Positions 14,570 through 22,028 of a stretch of 26,211 bases of DNA are shown here, one piece after another. Source of the DNA: Dehalococcoidia bacterium UBA6627 (GTDB lineage Bacteria; Chloroflexota; Dehalococcoidia; UBA2979); the NCBI GenBank assembly GCA_002455955.1, contig DKLZ01000016.1, forward strand, positions 68,546 to 94,756, read 5' to 3'. Numbering within the stretch: position 1 is the stretch's first letter; each line of letters opens with the position of its first letter. The notes beneath the pieces are model-generated. The model saw only the letters and a list, made by a program, of their open reading frames with translations, was not told where the DNA came from and did not search any database. The position numbers were made by a program, and so were the translations under genes.

Positions 14570-16017
14570 CACGCGTTGTGCCATGTCGTTTCAAACTGAG
14601 TGCGGTAGTGCAATTTGCCTATCGGCAGAGGAAATCTCTTGCGGCCATAGGCTTGTTCGCAGTGATGGTTGCGTTGTTGCTGGGTGGCACTCAGAGAGTT
14701 GCTGCAGGGAGCATAGTTTCCGGCGAGACACGAATCACAAGTGAAGATCCTAGACAGCTCAACTTCCGAATAAGCATAGAAGCAGAGGCAGGACTAGCTA
14801 GCGCTCGTTTCAATTTCAAGGTGCTCAGTCCAACTGGAAATGTCGGTGGTGCTGGCGACGCAAATTTCATTGCAGCAAGAAAAACCGATGTCACTTTTAT
14901 TCTTGAGACAAATACTTCGACTCGCTATATCCCTGTTGGTTCAGAGTTCGTGATTTGGTGGGAGCTTGTCGGGCTGGATGGTTCGGAGAAGCTCACCGAT
15001 GAGGAGAGTTTCATCTTTTTGGACGGGCAATACGACTGGAAGTCACGGACTCAAGGACAAGTTACAGTGTTCTGGTACGGGAACAATGACAGCAATGCTG
15101 ACGCGGCATTTGAAGCTGCAAGCGCGACGATCGCAGACGGTGAAGCGTTACTTGAAACAAACGTGCCATATCCAGTGAAGGTAATGGTGTGGGAGTCTGA
15201 ATCGGCTGGGGAGCTAGCACGGCAACCTCGAGGATCTACATTTGACTCGCAAGTAGTTACAGGAGGCCAGCGAGTAGCAGCTGATTTAATTTATGTATTC
15301 ACTTCTGATGTAGATGTGGTTCGTCACGAGACAGCGCATATTGTGACAAAAGTTGCTGGAGACGGCCCGTTCACGAGGATACCCGCATGGCTTGATGAGG
15401 GAACTGCGATGTACCTGCAGAAGAAAGTCAGTAGTAATTACGATCGCGTTCTCAAGTCTGCGGTTAGGAGCGACACTACTCTTAACCTAAGATCGATTCA
15501 GGCTCCTGTTAATGAGGCTCGCTTAGTGAACTTGTTTTACGGGCAATCGTGGTCGACTGTCGAGTTTATGGTTGATGCGTTTGGTCAAGAAGCATTTTCA
15601 GAGCTTTATCGGGTCGTCAAAGCCGGATCTACTATTGATGGGGCTCTGCAGGCAGTCTACGGTGTAAACCAAGATGGTTTGTACAACCTCTGGCGCACGG
15701 AAAATGGTTTAGCGCCGATTGATTTTGCTCTACGAGGAACTGTGACACCTGAGCCGATACCTGAAGCAACACGAATTCCTCTGGTGATTCCGACGTCGGT
15801 AGCTGTAGCACCCAGAAGTGGTTCCGCTACCGACGTAGGGACCGATACGAATGAGGCGCCACTCCTTAACAATCAAGTTCCGTCGACAGGTAACCAAATT
15901 CAGAATACTGAATCAGATGTATCGACCGGTACAATCGGTTTGATCGTAGGACTAGTGACATTAGTGGTTGCGGGGACACTTGTAGGTGGTGCGCTGATTT
16001 TATTGAGAAAAGGTTAG
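14566..16017 (+). CDS. Membrane-anchored MA-like zinc metallopeptidase
   Basis: A 483-residue protein with a cytoplasmic basic stretch and a hydrophobic segment (about 24-42) ending near TQRVAAG, which acts as a signal peptide or anchor. It has a beta-rich extracellular region (about 50-160), a gluzincin-type catalytic domain and a C-terminal transmembrane helix (about 457-480) followed by RKG. The zinc motif is HETAH (254-258), with the likely third ligand Glu278 in AWLDEGTAMYL. This is the layout of the peptidase MA-like family. A Pro/Ser/Thr-rich linker (about 390-450) precedes the last helix and contains VPSTG, reminiscent of a sortase signal but 15 or so residues too far from the helix. 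It is coupled to prfB by ATGA overlap, although no shared function is obvious. Substrate unknown. Confidence 0.85.
   Translation: MTRVVPCRFKLSAVVQFAYRQRKSLAAIGLFAVMVALLLGGTQRVAAGSIVSGETRITSEDPRQLNFRISIEAEAGLASARFNFKVLSPTGNVGGAGDANFIAARKTDVTFILETNTSTRYIPVGSEFVIWWELVGLDGSEKLTDEESFIFLDGQYDWKSRTQGQVTVFWYGNNDSNADAAFEAASATIADGEALLETNVPYPVKVMVWESESAGELARQPRGSTFDSQVVTGGQRVAADLIYVFTSDVDVVRHETAHIVTKVAGDGPFTRIPAWLDEGTAMYLQKKVSSNYDRVLKSAVRSDTTLNLRSIQAPVNEARLVNLFYGQSWSTVEFMVDAFGQEAFSELYRVVKAGSTIDGALQAVYGVNQDGLYNLWRTENGLAPIDFALRGTVTPEPIPEATRIPLVIPTSVAVAPRSGSATDVGTDTNEAPLLNNQVPSTGNQIQNTESDVSTGTIGLIVGLVTLVVAGTLVGGALILLRKG
15790..15839 (+). repeat. Intragenic inverted repeat in the peptidase linker
   Basis: ACGTCGGTAGC (15793-15803) pairs perfectly with GCTACCGACGT (15826-15836). 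Beyond one mismatch two further pairs extend it to 15790 and 15839. The loop is 22 bases. It lies inside the codons of the low-complexity Pro/Ser/Thr linker of the membrane peptidase. The pairing is exact; any role in mRNA folding or as a protein site is unknown. Confidence 0.6.
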
Positions 16018-16018
16018 T

Positions 16019-16060
16019 CGAATCTTTATGGCTGCAGACTAGAAGATAAGATTCGGTTTT
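16019..16060 (+). terminator. Putative terminator after the membrane peptidase
   Basis: CGAATCTT (16019-16026) pairs with AAGATTCG (16048-16055) across a 21-base loop and is followed by GTTTT (16056-16060). It fills the 44-bp gap between two convergent genes. The stem is modest and the loop large, but the position and T-run favour a terminator for the plus-strand transcript. Confidence 0.5.
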
Positions 16061-16061
16061 C

Positions 16062-16925
16062 CTATGAGCCGGGTACGATTAAACCGCCAGCAGGGTCGTT
16101 CCCAGTGGGATGATCAGAATGAGAATGCACGTTACCGACTATTCCTTGTTGGCGTTCGAGTTCTTCGCGAGCTTGCTGAATAGCTTGATCTTCTGTCAGA
16201 AATGGTGTTGAGAGTACTTGCTCACGAATTACCGGTTCATCGTTTCCTATAATTACCCGTTGTAGTTGCTCTAGTAAAGGTTCTTCGTCCCACGCTCCGA
16301 CAAATCGTTTCCCGTTAATGATCGTTATCGGTACTTGGTCAATCGCACGTTGACCGGCAAGTATTGGTAACTCTGCCATCTCCGTCAGCTCCAGTTTGAT
16401 CAAAGGGGTCTCAACGGCGAATGCGGAGAGGAGTCTTGCCATATGTGCCGAATACGGATCGTAAGGGGTAATGATGGCCTCAATCTCTATTTCGTCCTTG
16501 GTCAGATCGGTGAGTATCGTTCGTTGTTCATCTGTAAAGGGTGCCCGCCCTTGTGACACGAGCCAGATGATGTCAAGGAGTACGGGGAAGAGTAGTCCCG
16601 AGAAAAGTCCGACAAGTCGAATGGATCGTTGATTGCCGCGGACAATTGTTGTTGGCGCTAGGGTGATATTCGATTCCTCTGCACGTGAGGAATGTTTTTC
16701 GAAGTCGTAAGAAGTAACACTAATCCCAGAGTGCAGACTAGCTAGTTGACGTGCTAGTTCGAGCACGTCGTCGCAATGTGAGCAAGTATCGCGATCGGTA
16801 CGGAGCAAACCTGACTCTTTACGTGTCCAAACGTCGAAACTGACTGATCTGGAAAGTTTTGGTAATAGGTAGTCCGCGACTTGGATAGCTTCGTCTCTGT
16901 CTAGTGGCCCTGGTGGCAACAGCAT
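16062..16925 (-). CDS. Tandem thioredoxin-fold protein (PDO/glutaredoxin-like), second active site degenerate
   Basis: A 287-residue protein resembling the two-domain protein disulfide oxidoreductase family. The first domain has a CSHC redox motif (48-51) and the cis-Pro loop APTTIV (90-95). The second domain keeps its cis-Pro (VPITIING, Pro199) but at the place of CPYC reads DPYS (156-159), so both cysteines are lost. The segment joining the domains (about 103-124) is unusually hydrophobic, and the C-terminus is His/Asp/Pro/Gly-rich. The ATG at 16925 overlaps the upstream stop as TGATG and has AAGGA nearby; a TTG one codon earlier is less likely. It closes the phosphatidylinositol cluster by tight coupling to pgsA, but its redox partner is unknown. 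Confidence 0.75.
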   Translation of the reverse strand: MLLPPGPLDRDEAIQVADYLLPKLSRSVSFDVWTRKESGLLRTDRDTCSHCDDVLELARQLASLHSGISVTSYDFEKHSSRAEESNITLAPTTIVRGNQRSIRLVGLFSGLLFPVLLDIIWLVSQGRAPFTDEQRTILTDLTKDEIEIEAIITPYDPYSAHMARLLSAFAVETPLIKLELTEMAELPILAGQRAIDQVPITIINGKRFVGAWDEEPLLEQLQRVIIGNDEPVIREQVLSTPFLTEDQAIQQAREELERQQGIVGNVHSHSDHPTGNDPAGGLIVPGS

Positions 16926-17524
16926 CAATCGTTTCCTTCTATTCGACTAGGTTCGTCGAGTCGTTGTTTTGCATTGCTCATGCGTTGACCTACAGTAATG
17001 AGGGTAACGATAGCTAGTATCCAGAGAGCTGGCCGTAGGAGGCCTAGTGTCAAGGCTGCCCCTGTGAAAATCACTCGTTCAGGACGAGTAAATAACCCGT
17101 CTGTGATGGGCGCATCGAGCGCCTCAGCTCGTGCACGCACATATGAAACAAGTATCGATCCGACGACAGCTGCGAATGAAAGGATAACTTCCTCGTCATT
17201 CCCTTGGTTCAGTTGGTAGATGAGAATTCCGCCGAGAATGACTGCTTCGGAAAGACGGTCAAACACTGAATCCAGTAAGGCCCCGAATGCTGTCGCACGT
17301 CCTGTTGCTCGAGCGACGGCGCCGTCAAGCATATCGAGTGCACCAAAAACTAGAACGAGAATGCCACCAAGGATGGTCTCGTTATTAGCGATTGCGATAG
17401 CCGCAGCAAGATTGCCGACCAAGCCGGCTACCGTGATCATATTTGGGGTGATTCTCAGTGCGACTAGTACACGAACTATGGGTGTTAGTTGTGTGGCCGA
17501 GATCCGATTCGGTAGTAGCCTCAC
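16925..17524 (-). CDS. pgsA: CDP-alcohol phosphatidyltransferase, phosphatidylinositol-phosphate-synthase-like
   Basis: Membrane enzyme that joins CDP-diacylglycerol to an alcohol. The 199-residue product has the complete family signature DxxDGxxAR-x8-GxxxDxxxD, with Asp64, Asp67, Asp85 and Asp89 as metal and catalytic residues. Several hydrophobic helices fit a six-helix bundle. The segments SYVRARAEA (about 126-134) and TRPERVIF are characteristic of the actinobacterial phosphatidylinositol-phosphate synthase rather than phosphatidylglycerophosphate synthase. With ino1 upstream, the acceptor is inferred to be inositol-1-phosphate. The start is a GTG with GGAGG ten bases upstream, a rather long spacing. 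It overlaps the downstream thioredoxin-fold gene by one base. Confidence 0.88.
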   Translation of the reverse strand: MRLLPNRISATQLTPIVRVLVALRITPNMITVAGLVGNLAAAIAIANNETILGGILVLVFGALDMLDGAVARATGRATAFGALLDSVFDRLSEAVILGGILIYQLNQGNDEEVILSFAAVVGSILVSYVRARAEALDAPITDGLFTRPERVIFTGAALTLGLLRPALWILAIVTLITVGQRMSNAKQRLDEPSRIEGND

Positions 17525-17551
17525 CTTGACTGATCCTCCAGAGCGAGTGTC

Positions 17552-17565
17552 AATTTCATGAAATT
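17552..17565. promoter_or_regulatory. Perfect 14-bp palindrome upstream of the PI synthase gene
   Basis: AATTTCATGAAATT is self-complementary over all 14 bases. It overlaps a TTGACA (-35-like, 17553-17548 on the minus strand) but no matching -10 follows before the gene. It sits in the 96-bp gap between the PimA-like gene and pgsA, so it could be an operator for a dimeric regulator. Chance occurrence in AT-rich sequence is possible. Confidence 0.35.
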
Positions 17566-17620
17566 TTCTAATGGAATCACATACTTGTCCGACGGTACTG
17601 TGGCAAGCGCGCGATTGTTT

Positions 17621-18757
17621 CTACTTTTGGTCACGCTCAAGAAGAAGCTCATAGTACGACAGGATTTGCTGCGTTACACGATTCCAAGAGTAATCTTCAA
17701 CTCGCACACGACCGGCCGATGCGAATCTTCGCCTCTTGTTTTCGTCTCCCACAAGCGATGTTAGTTCGTCAGCCAAAATTGTAATGTTCTTTGGAGGCAC
17801 TAATGAGCCATCGACTCCGTTCGTTATGACAGAAGCGTAACCGTCAATGTTTGAAGCGACGATAGGTAGGTTTGCCGCCATTGCTTCGAGAAGTACGTAG
17901 CCTTGTGATTCATTGCCAAGTGCTGGAGAGCAGAAGATATCAGCGGTCCGGTAGTAGCGTGGTAGTTCCGAGTCTGGTGGGCCGACCACAAATTGGACGT
18001 TTCGATAGCCTCTTTTGCGAACTGAGTCCTCAGAACGTCTTCGTGTTTTTGAGTCTGGTCCGACGACGATCAGCCGTGTGTTGGAATCACGTGAGTTGAC
18101 TATCTCGAATGCGCGGAGCAAATAGTCGAGTCCTTTTCGTTTTTCTGCTCGGCCGACATAGAGGATGTTAATTTTGCCGTCATCGAGATTGGTGATCGGC
18201 TCAACTGTCGACCTGTCGAATCGCTGAACTTCGAGCCCGTTAGGGATAATGGTGTAATGCGCAGGGAAGTATGTTCCGACGTACTGTGCTGCCGGTTGGG
18301 AGACCGCAATCCTGCCGTCTAGTTCTTTAACCCAGCGCTGCAGTAATCGTTGCCCATATCGATAGAACCGATTGCCGTCATCCTTGCGCGCATGAAATGT
18401 TCCAACAGTGATCGCGCGGTGATTCGTTGATTTGGAATGACGCAATGCCTGGATCGGAAGCATCGGCATGAGTGGTTCATGAATGTGGACGACATCGAAG
18501 CATTGTTCGGTGAGGTAGCGTTTCATCTTTTTACCAAGTGCAGGATTCAGTGCGATCCTCGCTGTCGAACCAGAAACTGGAACAGAAATTGGGTAGCCCA
18601 TGACAGAGACTTGCGGGTCGTCCACGTTCTCCCTTGCTGGAGCGATTACACGCACATCGTGCCCACGAGTCGTAAATTCGTTCGTAAGTTGGCTCAAGTG
18701 GCGGTTTACACCACCAGGAGTTAGCCAGTCATACGGAGAAACAAGTGCAATTTTCAT
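17621..18757 (-). CDS. GT4 glycosyltransferase, PimA-like phosphatidylinositol mannosyltransferase
   Basis: A 378-residue GT-B enzyme that resembles mycobacterial PimA along its length, which mannosylates the 2-position of phosphatidylinositol from GDP-mannose at the inner membrane face. The N-terminus MKIALVSPYDW-LTPGGV carries the Gly-rich loop (Gly15-Gly16). HIHEP (91-95), TFHA (His122), GRAEKRKG (Arg203, Lys208) and the EX7E motif ESQGYVLLE (Glu283, Glu291) correspond to donor- and acceptor-site residues of the family. The start at 18757 has GGAG seven bases upstream; an open extension of 28 basic residues to 18841 lacks homology-like sequence and is rejected. Genomic context (ino1, acyltransferases, PI synthase) supports the PimA assignment, but other inositol or lipid glycosylations remain possible. 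Confidence 0.83.
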   Translation of the reverse strand: MKIALVSPYDWLTPGGVNRHLSQLTNEFTTRGHDVRVIAPARENVDDPQVSVMGYPISVPVSGSTARIALNPALGKKMKRYLTEQCFDVVHIHEPLMPMLPIQALRHSKSTNHRAITVGTFHARKDDGNRFYRYGQRLLQRWVKELDGRIAVSQPAAQYVGTYFPAHYTIIPNGLEVQRFDRSTVEPITNLDDGKINILYVGRAEKRKGLDYLLRAFEIVNSRDSNTRLIVVGPDSKTRRRSEDSVRKRGYRNVQFVVGPPDSELPRYYRTADIFCSPALGNESQGYVLLEAMAANLPIVASNIDGYASVITNGVDGSLVPPKNITILADELTSLVGDENKRRRFASAGRVRVEDYSWNRVTQQILSYYELLLERDQK

Positions 18758-18820
18758 TTGTGCTCTCCGCGTATTAGCTGATTTTCTCGAAGTACGAGTA
18801 GCATACCTGCGGTGCGTGGG

Positions 18821-18840
18821 TGACCGTTCTTTAGCGGTCA
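18821..18840. promoter_or_regulatory. Inverted repeat upstream of the PimA-like gene
   Basis: TGACCG (18821-18826) and CGGTCA (18835-18840) are perfect arms around eight bases, a typical size for a dimeric repressor site or a small hairpin. It lies in the 194-bp gap between the second acyltransferase and the glycosyltransferase. Upstream on the minus strand is a TAAAAT that could act as a -10, without a good -35. The gap holds no gene that I can see. Confidence 0.3.
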
Positions 18841-18951
18841 TGTTTGCATCAGTGGTTCTCTATTTTATCGTGTTTTGACAGGGTCATCGTTCTGGTGCTG
18901 GTAATCAAGGTTGCGATCTAATGAGAGAAGGTTTTCTGCACTAACAGCAAG

Positions 18952-19857
18952 CTATTTGCCACTTCTAGGGCTCGACCAAATTGGGCTTAGAGGGAACCAC
19001 TGATCGGGTGCCGAACGAATGCCATCCTCGAGAACCTGTATGACAAGATGCATTCCGTTTTCGATATCGACATTTCGATTACCTGAGCTGTTTGAACGGG
19101 TAGGGACGACTACTTCCTGAAGTGTGATGCGGTAGCGACCTGGCTGAGTGCGAAGAACGAAACCAAGGACAATCGCAGCTTCAGTTGCCCAGGCTAGTTC
19201 AACAATACCAGTCGGTAGTGACGCTGGTTCTCCAAAGAAAGGGAAAGGCTCACCCGTTCCTAGTACGTCCCGATCGATAAGGATCCCCAGTACGTTGCCA
19301 GATCGAAGTTGGTGGAGTGCTTCGCGGATGCCATGGCGATTTACCGGAACGAAGCGTGCACCTGAATGATTGCGGATCTCGTGAACGAATGTGTGGAATT
19401 CCGGGGGCTCGAGCTGTTCAGTGAGGACGACAGTGTCGAAGATTGGAGCAAGCGCTTGGGCGATCCATTCAGGATTTCCGAGGTGAGCTGAAGCGAGGAT
19501 TACACCACGACCACGATCATAGGAGTTAAAGAGATGTTCGATGCCGGTGATAGAATCGACTTGATCGAAACTAGCCGTAGTATCAAGGTCGGCATATCGC
19601 GCGAAGTCGACGTAATAGTATGCGGCGCTGCGGACTACTTCTCGAGACGTTGAATCGATCGTGCGTTGAGATGCGCCCGCCGGTAAGACATGTTTCATGT
19701 GGTCACGAGTTATAGAGCGCAGTGAGGCTGAGGTGTGCCAGGCTAATGTGCCCCCTAAGCTAGCAAGTACATACAGAATTCGAACCGGGAAGTGTCGAGC
19801 AGCCAGTACTAGAAACTTCAGTGCGTGAAGCTTGGGCAGGGGTAGTGGATTTCTCAA
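18952..19857 (-). CDS. LpxL/HtrB-family lysophospholipid acyltransferase, copy 2
   Basis: A 301-residue membrane-associated acyltransferase. It has a hydrophobic N-terminal segment (about 12-37) and the catalytic HX4E motif as HLGNPE (His125, Glu130). The region PFPFFGEPASLPTGIVELA is the expected substrate/acyl-CoA groove motif. This family includes lipid A late acyltransferases and mycobacterial PatA. The likely start is a TTG at 19857 with AAAGG eight bases upstream; no ATG is available near the N-terminus. Only 12 bp separate it from the paralogous acyltransferase, so the pair is co-transcribed. The two are clearly diverged and differ at the active-site motif. Acceptor unknown; a mannosylated PI is inferred from context. 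Confidence 0.85.
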   Translation of the reverse strand: MRNPLPLPKLHALKFLVLAARHFPVRILYVLASLGGTLAWHTSASLRSITRDHMKHVLPAGASQRTIDSTSREVVRSAAYYYVDFARYADLDTTASFDQVDSITGIEHLFNSYDRGRGVILASAHLGNPEWIAQALAPIFDTVVLTEQLEPPEFHTFVHEIRNHSGARFVPVNRHGIREALHQLRSGNVLGILIDRDVLGTGEPFPFFGEPASLPTGIVELAWATEAAIVLGFVLRTQPGRYRITLQEVVVPTRSNSSGNRNVDIENGMHLVIQVLEDGIRSAPDQWFPLSPIWSSPRSGK

Positions 19858-19869
19858 TCAGATACGCCT

Positions 19870-20739
19870 TTACCTGCAGGCGTCCGAAGTCCAAAGATTT
19901 CGGAATATGTACCATTGACTTGGTTGCAGGCGAACCATTCCCTCTAGTTGATTGAAGATTGCCTGAGTTAGCATTTTTATGTCGCGGTCACTGTCACCTG
20001 TGGGTTGGAACGTAATAGGTTCGATTATCCCTTCAACTCGGTCACTCCAGGGTGTTTGCCGAGGCATAGTTGCCGCTATAACAGTAGCGCCGGCACGTAG
20101 TGCTAGACGTGCAGCTCCATCGTGGACACGGATCATGTCTCCGAAGAATTCGACCTCAATTCCCCCATCTGGTGGTGCTGGTACGTCGGCGAGGGTGGCG
20201 ACCACTTCGTTTCGTCGGAGTGCGCGCAGAATACCGGGGCCAGTTCGATCTGCTGGTATGACCGTCATCCCTAAATGTTCGCGAGACTCTCGTACGAGGC
20301 GATCGATTCGTGGGTTATCGAAACCGTCTGCCACTACTGTTATCGGGAAGCCATTCAGTGCAAGTGCAGCTGCACCCATATCCCAGTTACCGAAATGTAA
20401 TGTTACGAACACGATACCGTTGCTGCCGCGTATTGATTTGAGTTCGCTCCACCGGTCGAAGACAACACGTCGGCTGGTGTTTTGAGGAGTTGCTTTTATG
20501 GATCGGAGGAAGTCGACTAGAAACATTGCGTAGTTTGAGAAGGATTGACGCGCGTAGCGTCTCGCAAGTGTCTCGTTTCCTCGCGTGACATGGCGCATAT
20601 TCGCAACGGCCCGCGCACGTCCGTTGCGCCACAAGTTATAGGTCAGCGTGCCACTGACACGTGCGAGAGCATAGCTAACCTTTAAAGGTGCAATGTTCAC
20701 CAGAGCAGTAGCAGTACGAAGCAGCAGCCAGAAAAGCAT
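19870..20739 (-). CDS. PatA-like lipid acyltransferase, copy 1
   Basis: A 289-residue LpxL/HtrB-superfamily protein with a hydrophobic N-terminus (MLFWLLLRTATALV) and the catalytic HX4D motif HFGNWD (His115, Asp120). This form is shared with mycobacterial PatA, which acylates phosphatidylinositol mannosides. DVPAPPDGGIEVEFFG and HDGAARLALRAGA form the second conserved region. The ATG at 20739 starts the fold directly. It lies 44 bp downstream of ino1 and 12 bp upstream of a second acyltransferase on the minus strand. By context its acceptor may be a PI-mannoside; lipid A is unlikely because no lpx gene is seen, although the window covers too little of the genome to exclude it. Confidence 0.87.
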   Translation of the reverse strand: MLFWLLLRTATALVNIAPLKVSYALARVSGTLTYNLWRNGRARAVANMRHVTRGNETLARRYARQSFSNYAMFLVDFLRSIKATPQNTSRRVVFDRWSELKSIRGSNGIVFVTLHFGNWDMGAAALALNGFPITVVADGFDNPRIDRLVRESREHLGMTVIPADRTGPGILRALRRNEVVATLADVPAPPDGGIEVEFFGDMIRVHDGAARLALRAGATVIAATMPRQTPWSDRVEGIIEPITFQPTGDSDRDIKMLTQAIFNQLEGMVRLQPSQWYIFRNLWTSDACR

Positions 20740-20783
20740 AGTCTGTAGTGTGCTTGACTTGGCTGATCGTTGCTAGCTGTGCG

Positions 20784-21935
20784 CTAACGTTGATTTGCCG
20801 GAGTGCTCTCATCCTGTTCGGAGTAACTATTGCTAACCGCATTAACGATTGGAGCGCTCATAGAGTCACCGGCGATAAATGCTTCGAGGCCGAGACGAGC
20901 CTCCTCGTCGCGAATCTGGACCGGTGGAGACTTCATGAAGTAGGCAGATGGTTCTAATAGAGGGCCACCTAAGCCTCGGTCAAGCGCGAGTTTTGCACAG
21001 CGAATCGCATCGATCACTACACCGGCGGAGTTGGGGCTGTCCCAAACTTCGAGCTTGGTTTCAAGATTTAGAGGTACGTCCCCGAAAGTCGTTCCTTCGA
21101 TACGTATGTGGCACCATTTCCGGTCCTCTAACCATGGCACGTGATCAGAAGGACCAACGTGGACATCACCTTCCTCGAATTCATATCCAATCTGTGAGGT
21201 GACAGCGTTTGTTTTGGAGATTTTCTTTGACTCAAGTCGCTCACGCTCGAGCATGTTCAAGAAATCGGTATTGCCGCCAAAATTAAGTTGGTAGGTGCGG
21301 TCAATTTTAACACCTCGATCTTGGAAAAGTCGGACGAGCAGTCGGTGAAGTATCGTAGCTCCTACCTGTGACTTGATGTCATCACCAATAATCGGCAGGT
21401 TCGCCTGTCGGAAACGCTCTCCCCAGTCAGGCTGACGTGCGATGAAAACAGGGATGCAGTTGATAAAGCCACAGCCAGCCTGGAGAATCTGTTCCACGTA
21501 CCATTTGGTCGCGAATTCTGAACCTACAGGTAGATAGCTGATTACGACGTCGGTATTGGTGTCTTTGAGAATTCCAACTATATCGGCAGTCGGTCCGTCC
21601 GCTTTTGTGATCACCTCAGAGAGATATTTCCCTACTCCGTCATGCGTCATACCGCGTTGCACCTGGACGTCTTGCGCAGGGACATCAGTGAATTTTACGG
21701 TGTTGTTTTGACCGGAAAAGATAGCATCCGAAAGGTCTTTACCGACCTTACTAGAATCGACATCGAAGGCGGCAGTGAAGTTTATGTCACTGATGTGATA
21801 ATCCCCTAGTACGGGGTGCATGAGTCCTGGTATTTGATCTTCAGCGCCTGCATTCTTATAAAACTCGACACCCTGTACCAATGATGATGCGCAGTTACCG
21901 ACCCCGATGATGGCAACGTTTATTGGTTCACCCAT
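20784..21935 (-). CDS. ino1: Inositol-3-phosphate synthase, actinobacterial type
   Basis: Converts glucose-6-phosphate to 1D-myo-inositol-3-phosphate using bound NAD, the first step towards inositol lipids. The 383-residue protein resembles the short actinobacterial enzyme throughout. It has the Rossmann motif IGVGNCASSLVQG near 10, SGQNNTVKF, SYLPVGSE, GDDIKSQVGAT and LNFGGNTDFLNMLERERL. PSDHVPWLEDRKW and LEVWDSPNSAG carry catalytic Lys and Asp residues. The ATG at 21935 has CAGGA nine bases upstream. The C-terminal 15 or so residues are polar and extra. It opens the minus-strand inositol-lipid cluster and is divergent from a LysR regulator across 105 bp, which makes it the obvious candidate target of that regulator. 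Confidence 0.96.
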   Translation of the reverse strand: MGEPINVAIIGVGNCASSLVQGVEFYKNAGAEDQIPGLMHPVLGDYHISDINFTAAFDVDSSKVGKDLSDAIFSGQNNTVKFTDVPAQDVQVQRGMTHDGVGKYLSEVITKADGPTADIVGILKDTNTDVVISYLPVGSEFATKWYVEQILQAGCGFINCIPVFIARQPDWGERFRQANLPIIGDDIKSQVGATILHRLLVRLFQDRGVKIDRTYQLNFGGNTDFLNMLERERLESKKISKTNAVTSQIGYEFEEGDVHVGPSDHVPWLEDRKWCHIRIEGTTFGDVPLNLETKLEVWDSPNSAGVVIDAIRCAKLALDRGLGGPLLEPSAYFMKSPPVQIRDEEARLGLEAFIAGDSMSAPIVNAVSNSYSEQDESTPANQR

Positions 21936-21950
21936 GGATTAATTTCCTGC

Positions 21951-21967
21951 CTAGTGTGTTGCTAGTG
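21951..21967. repeat. Direct repeat CTAGTG in the ino1 leader
   Basis: CTAGTG occurs at 21951-21956 and again at 21962-21967, a spacing of 11 bp or about one helical turn. It lies just upstream of the ino1 ribosome binding site. Such phased hexamers can be regulator half-sites, but the motif is short. Confidence 0.25.
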
Positions 21968-21978
21968 GTTTGCATTCA

Positions 21979-22006
21979 GATAACCATTCATATCCTTGAT
22001 GAGATA
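21979..22006. promoter_or_regulatory. GATA/TATC dyads between ino1 and the LysR gene, possible LysR-type box
   Basis: GATA (21979-21982), TATC (21991-21994) and GATA (22003-22006) recur at exactly 12-bp steps, giving two overlapping dyads of the form TATC-N8-GATA and its inverse. LysR-type regulators commonly bind T-N11-A dyads of about this size in the divergent region next to their own gene. On the minus strand, TAGACA and TATGAA with an 18-bp gap overlap this area and could be the ino1 promoter. All by eye. Confidence 0.35.
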
Positions 22007-22028
22007 GTCATGTCTAATAAGTAAAAAT

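Noticed and set aside
18758..18841. N-terminal extension of the PimA-like enzyme
   Set aside because: The extra 28 residues are basic and low-complexity; the homologous protein begins at MKIALVSPYD, which has a well-placed GGAG.
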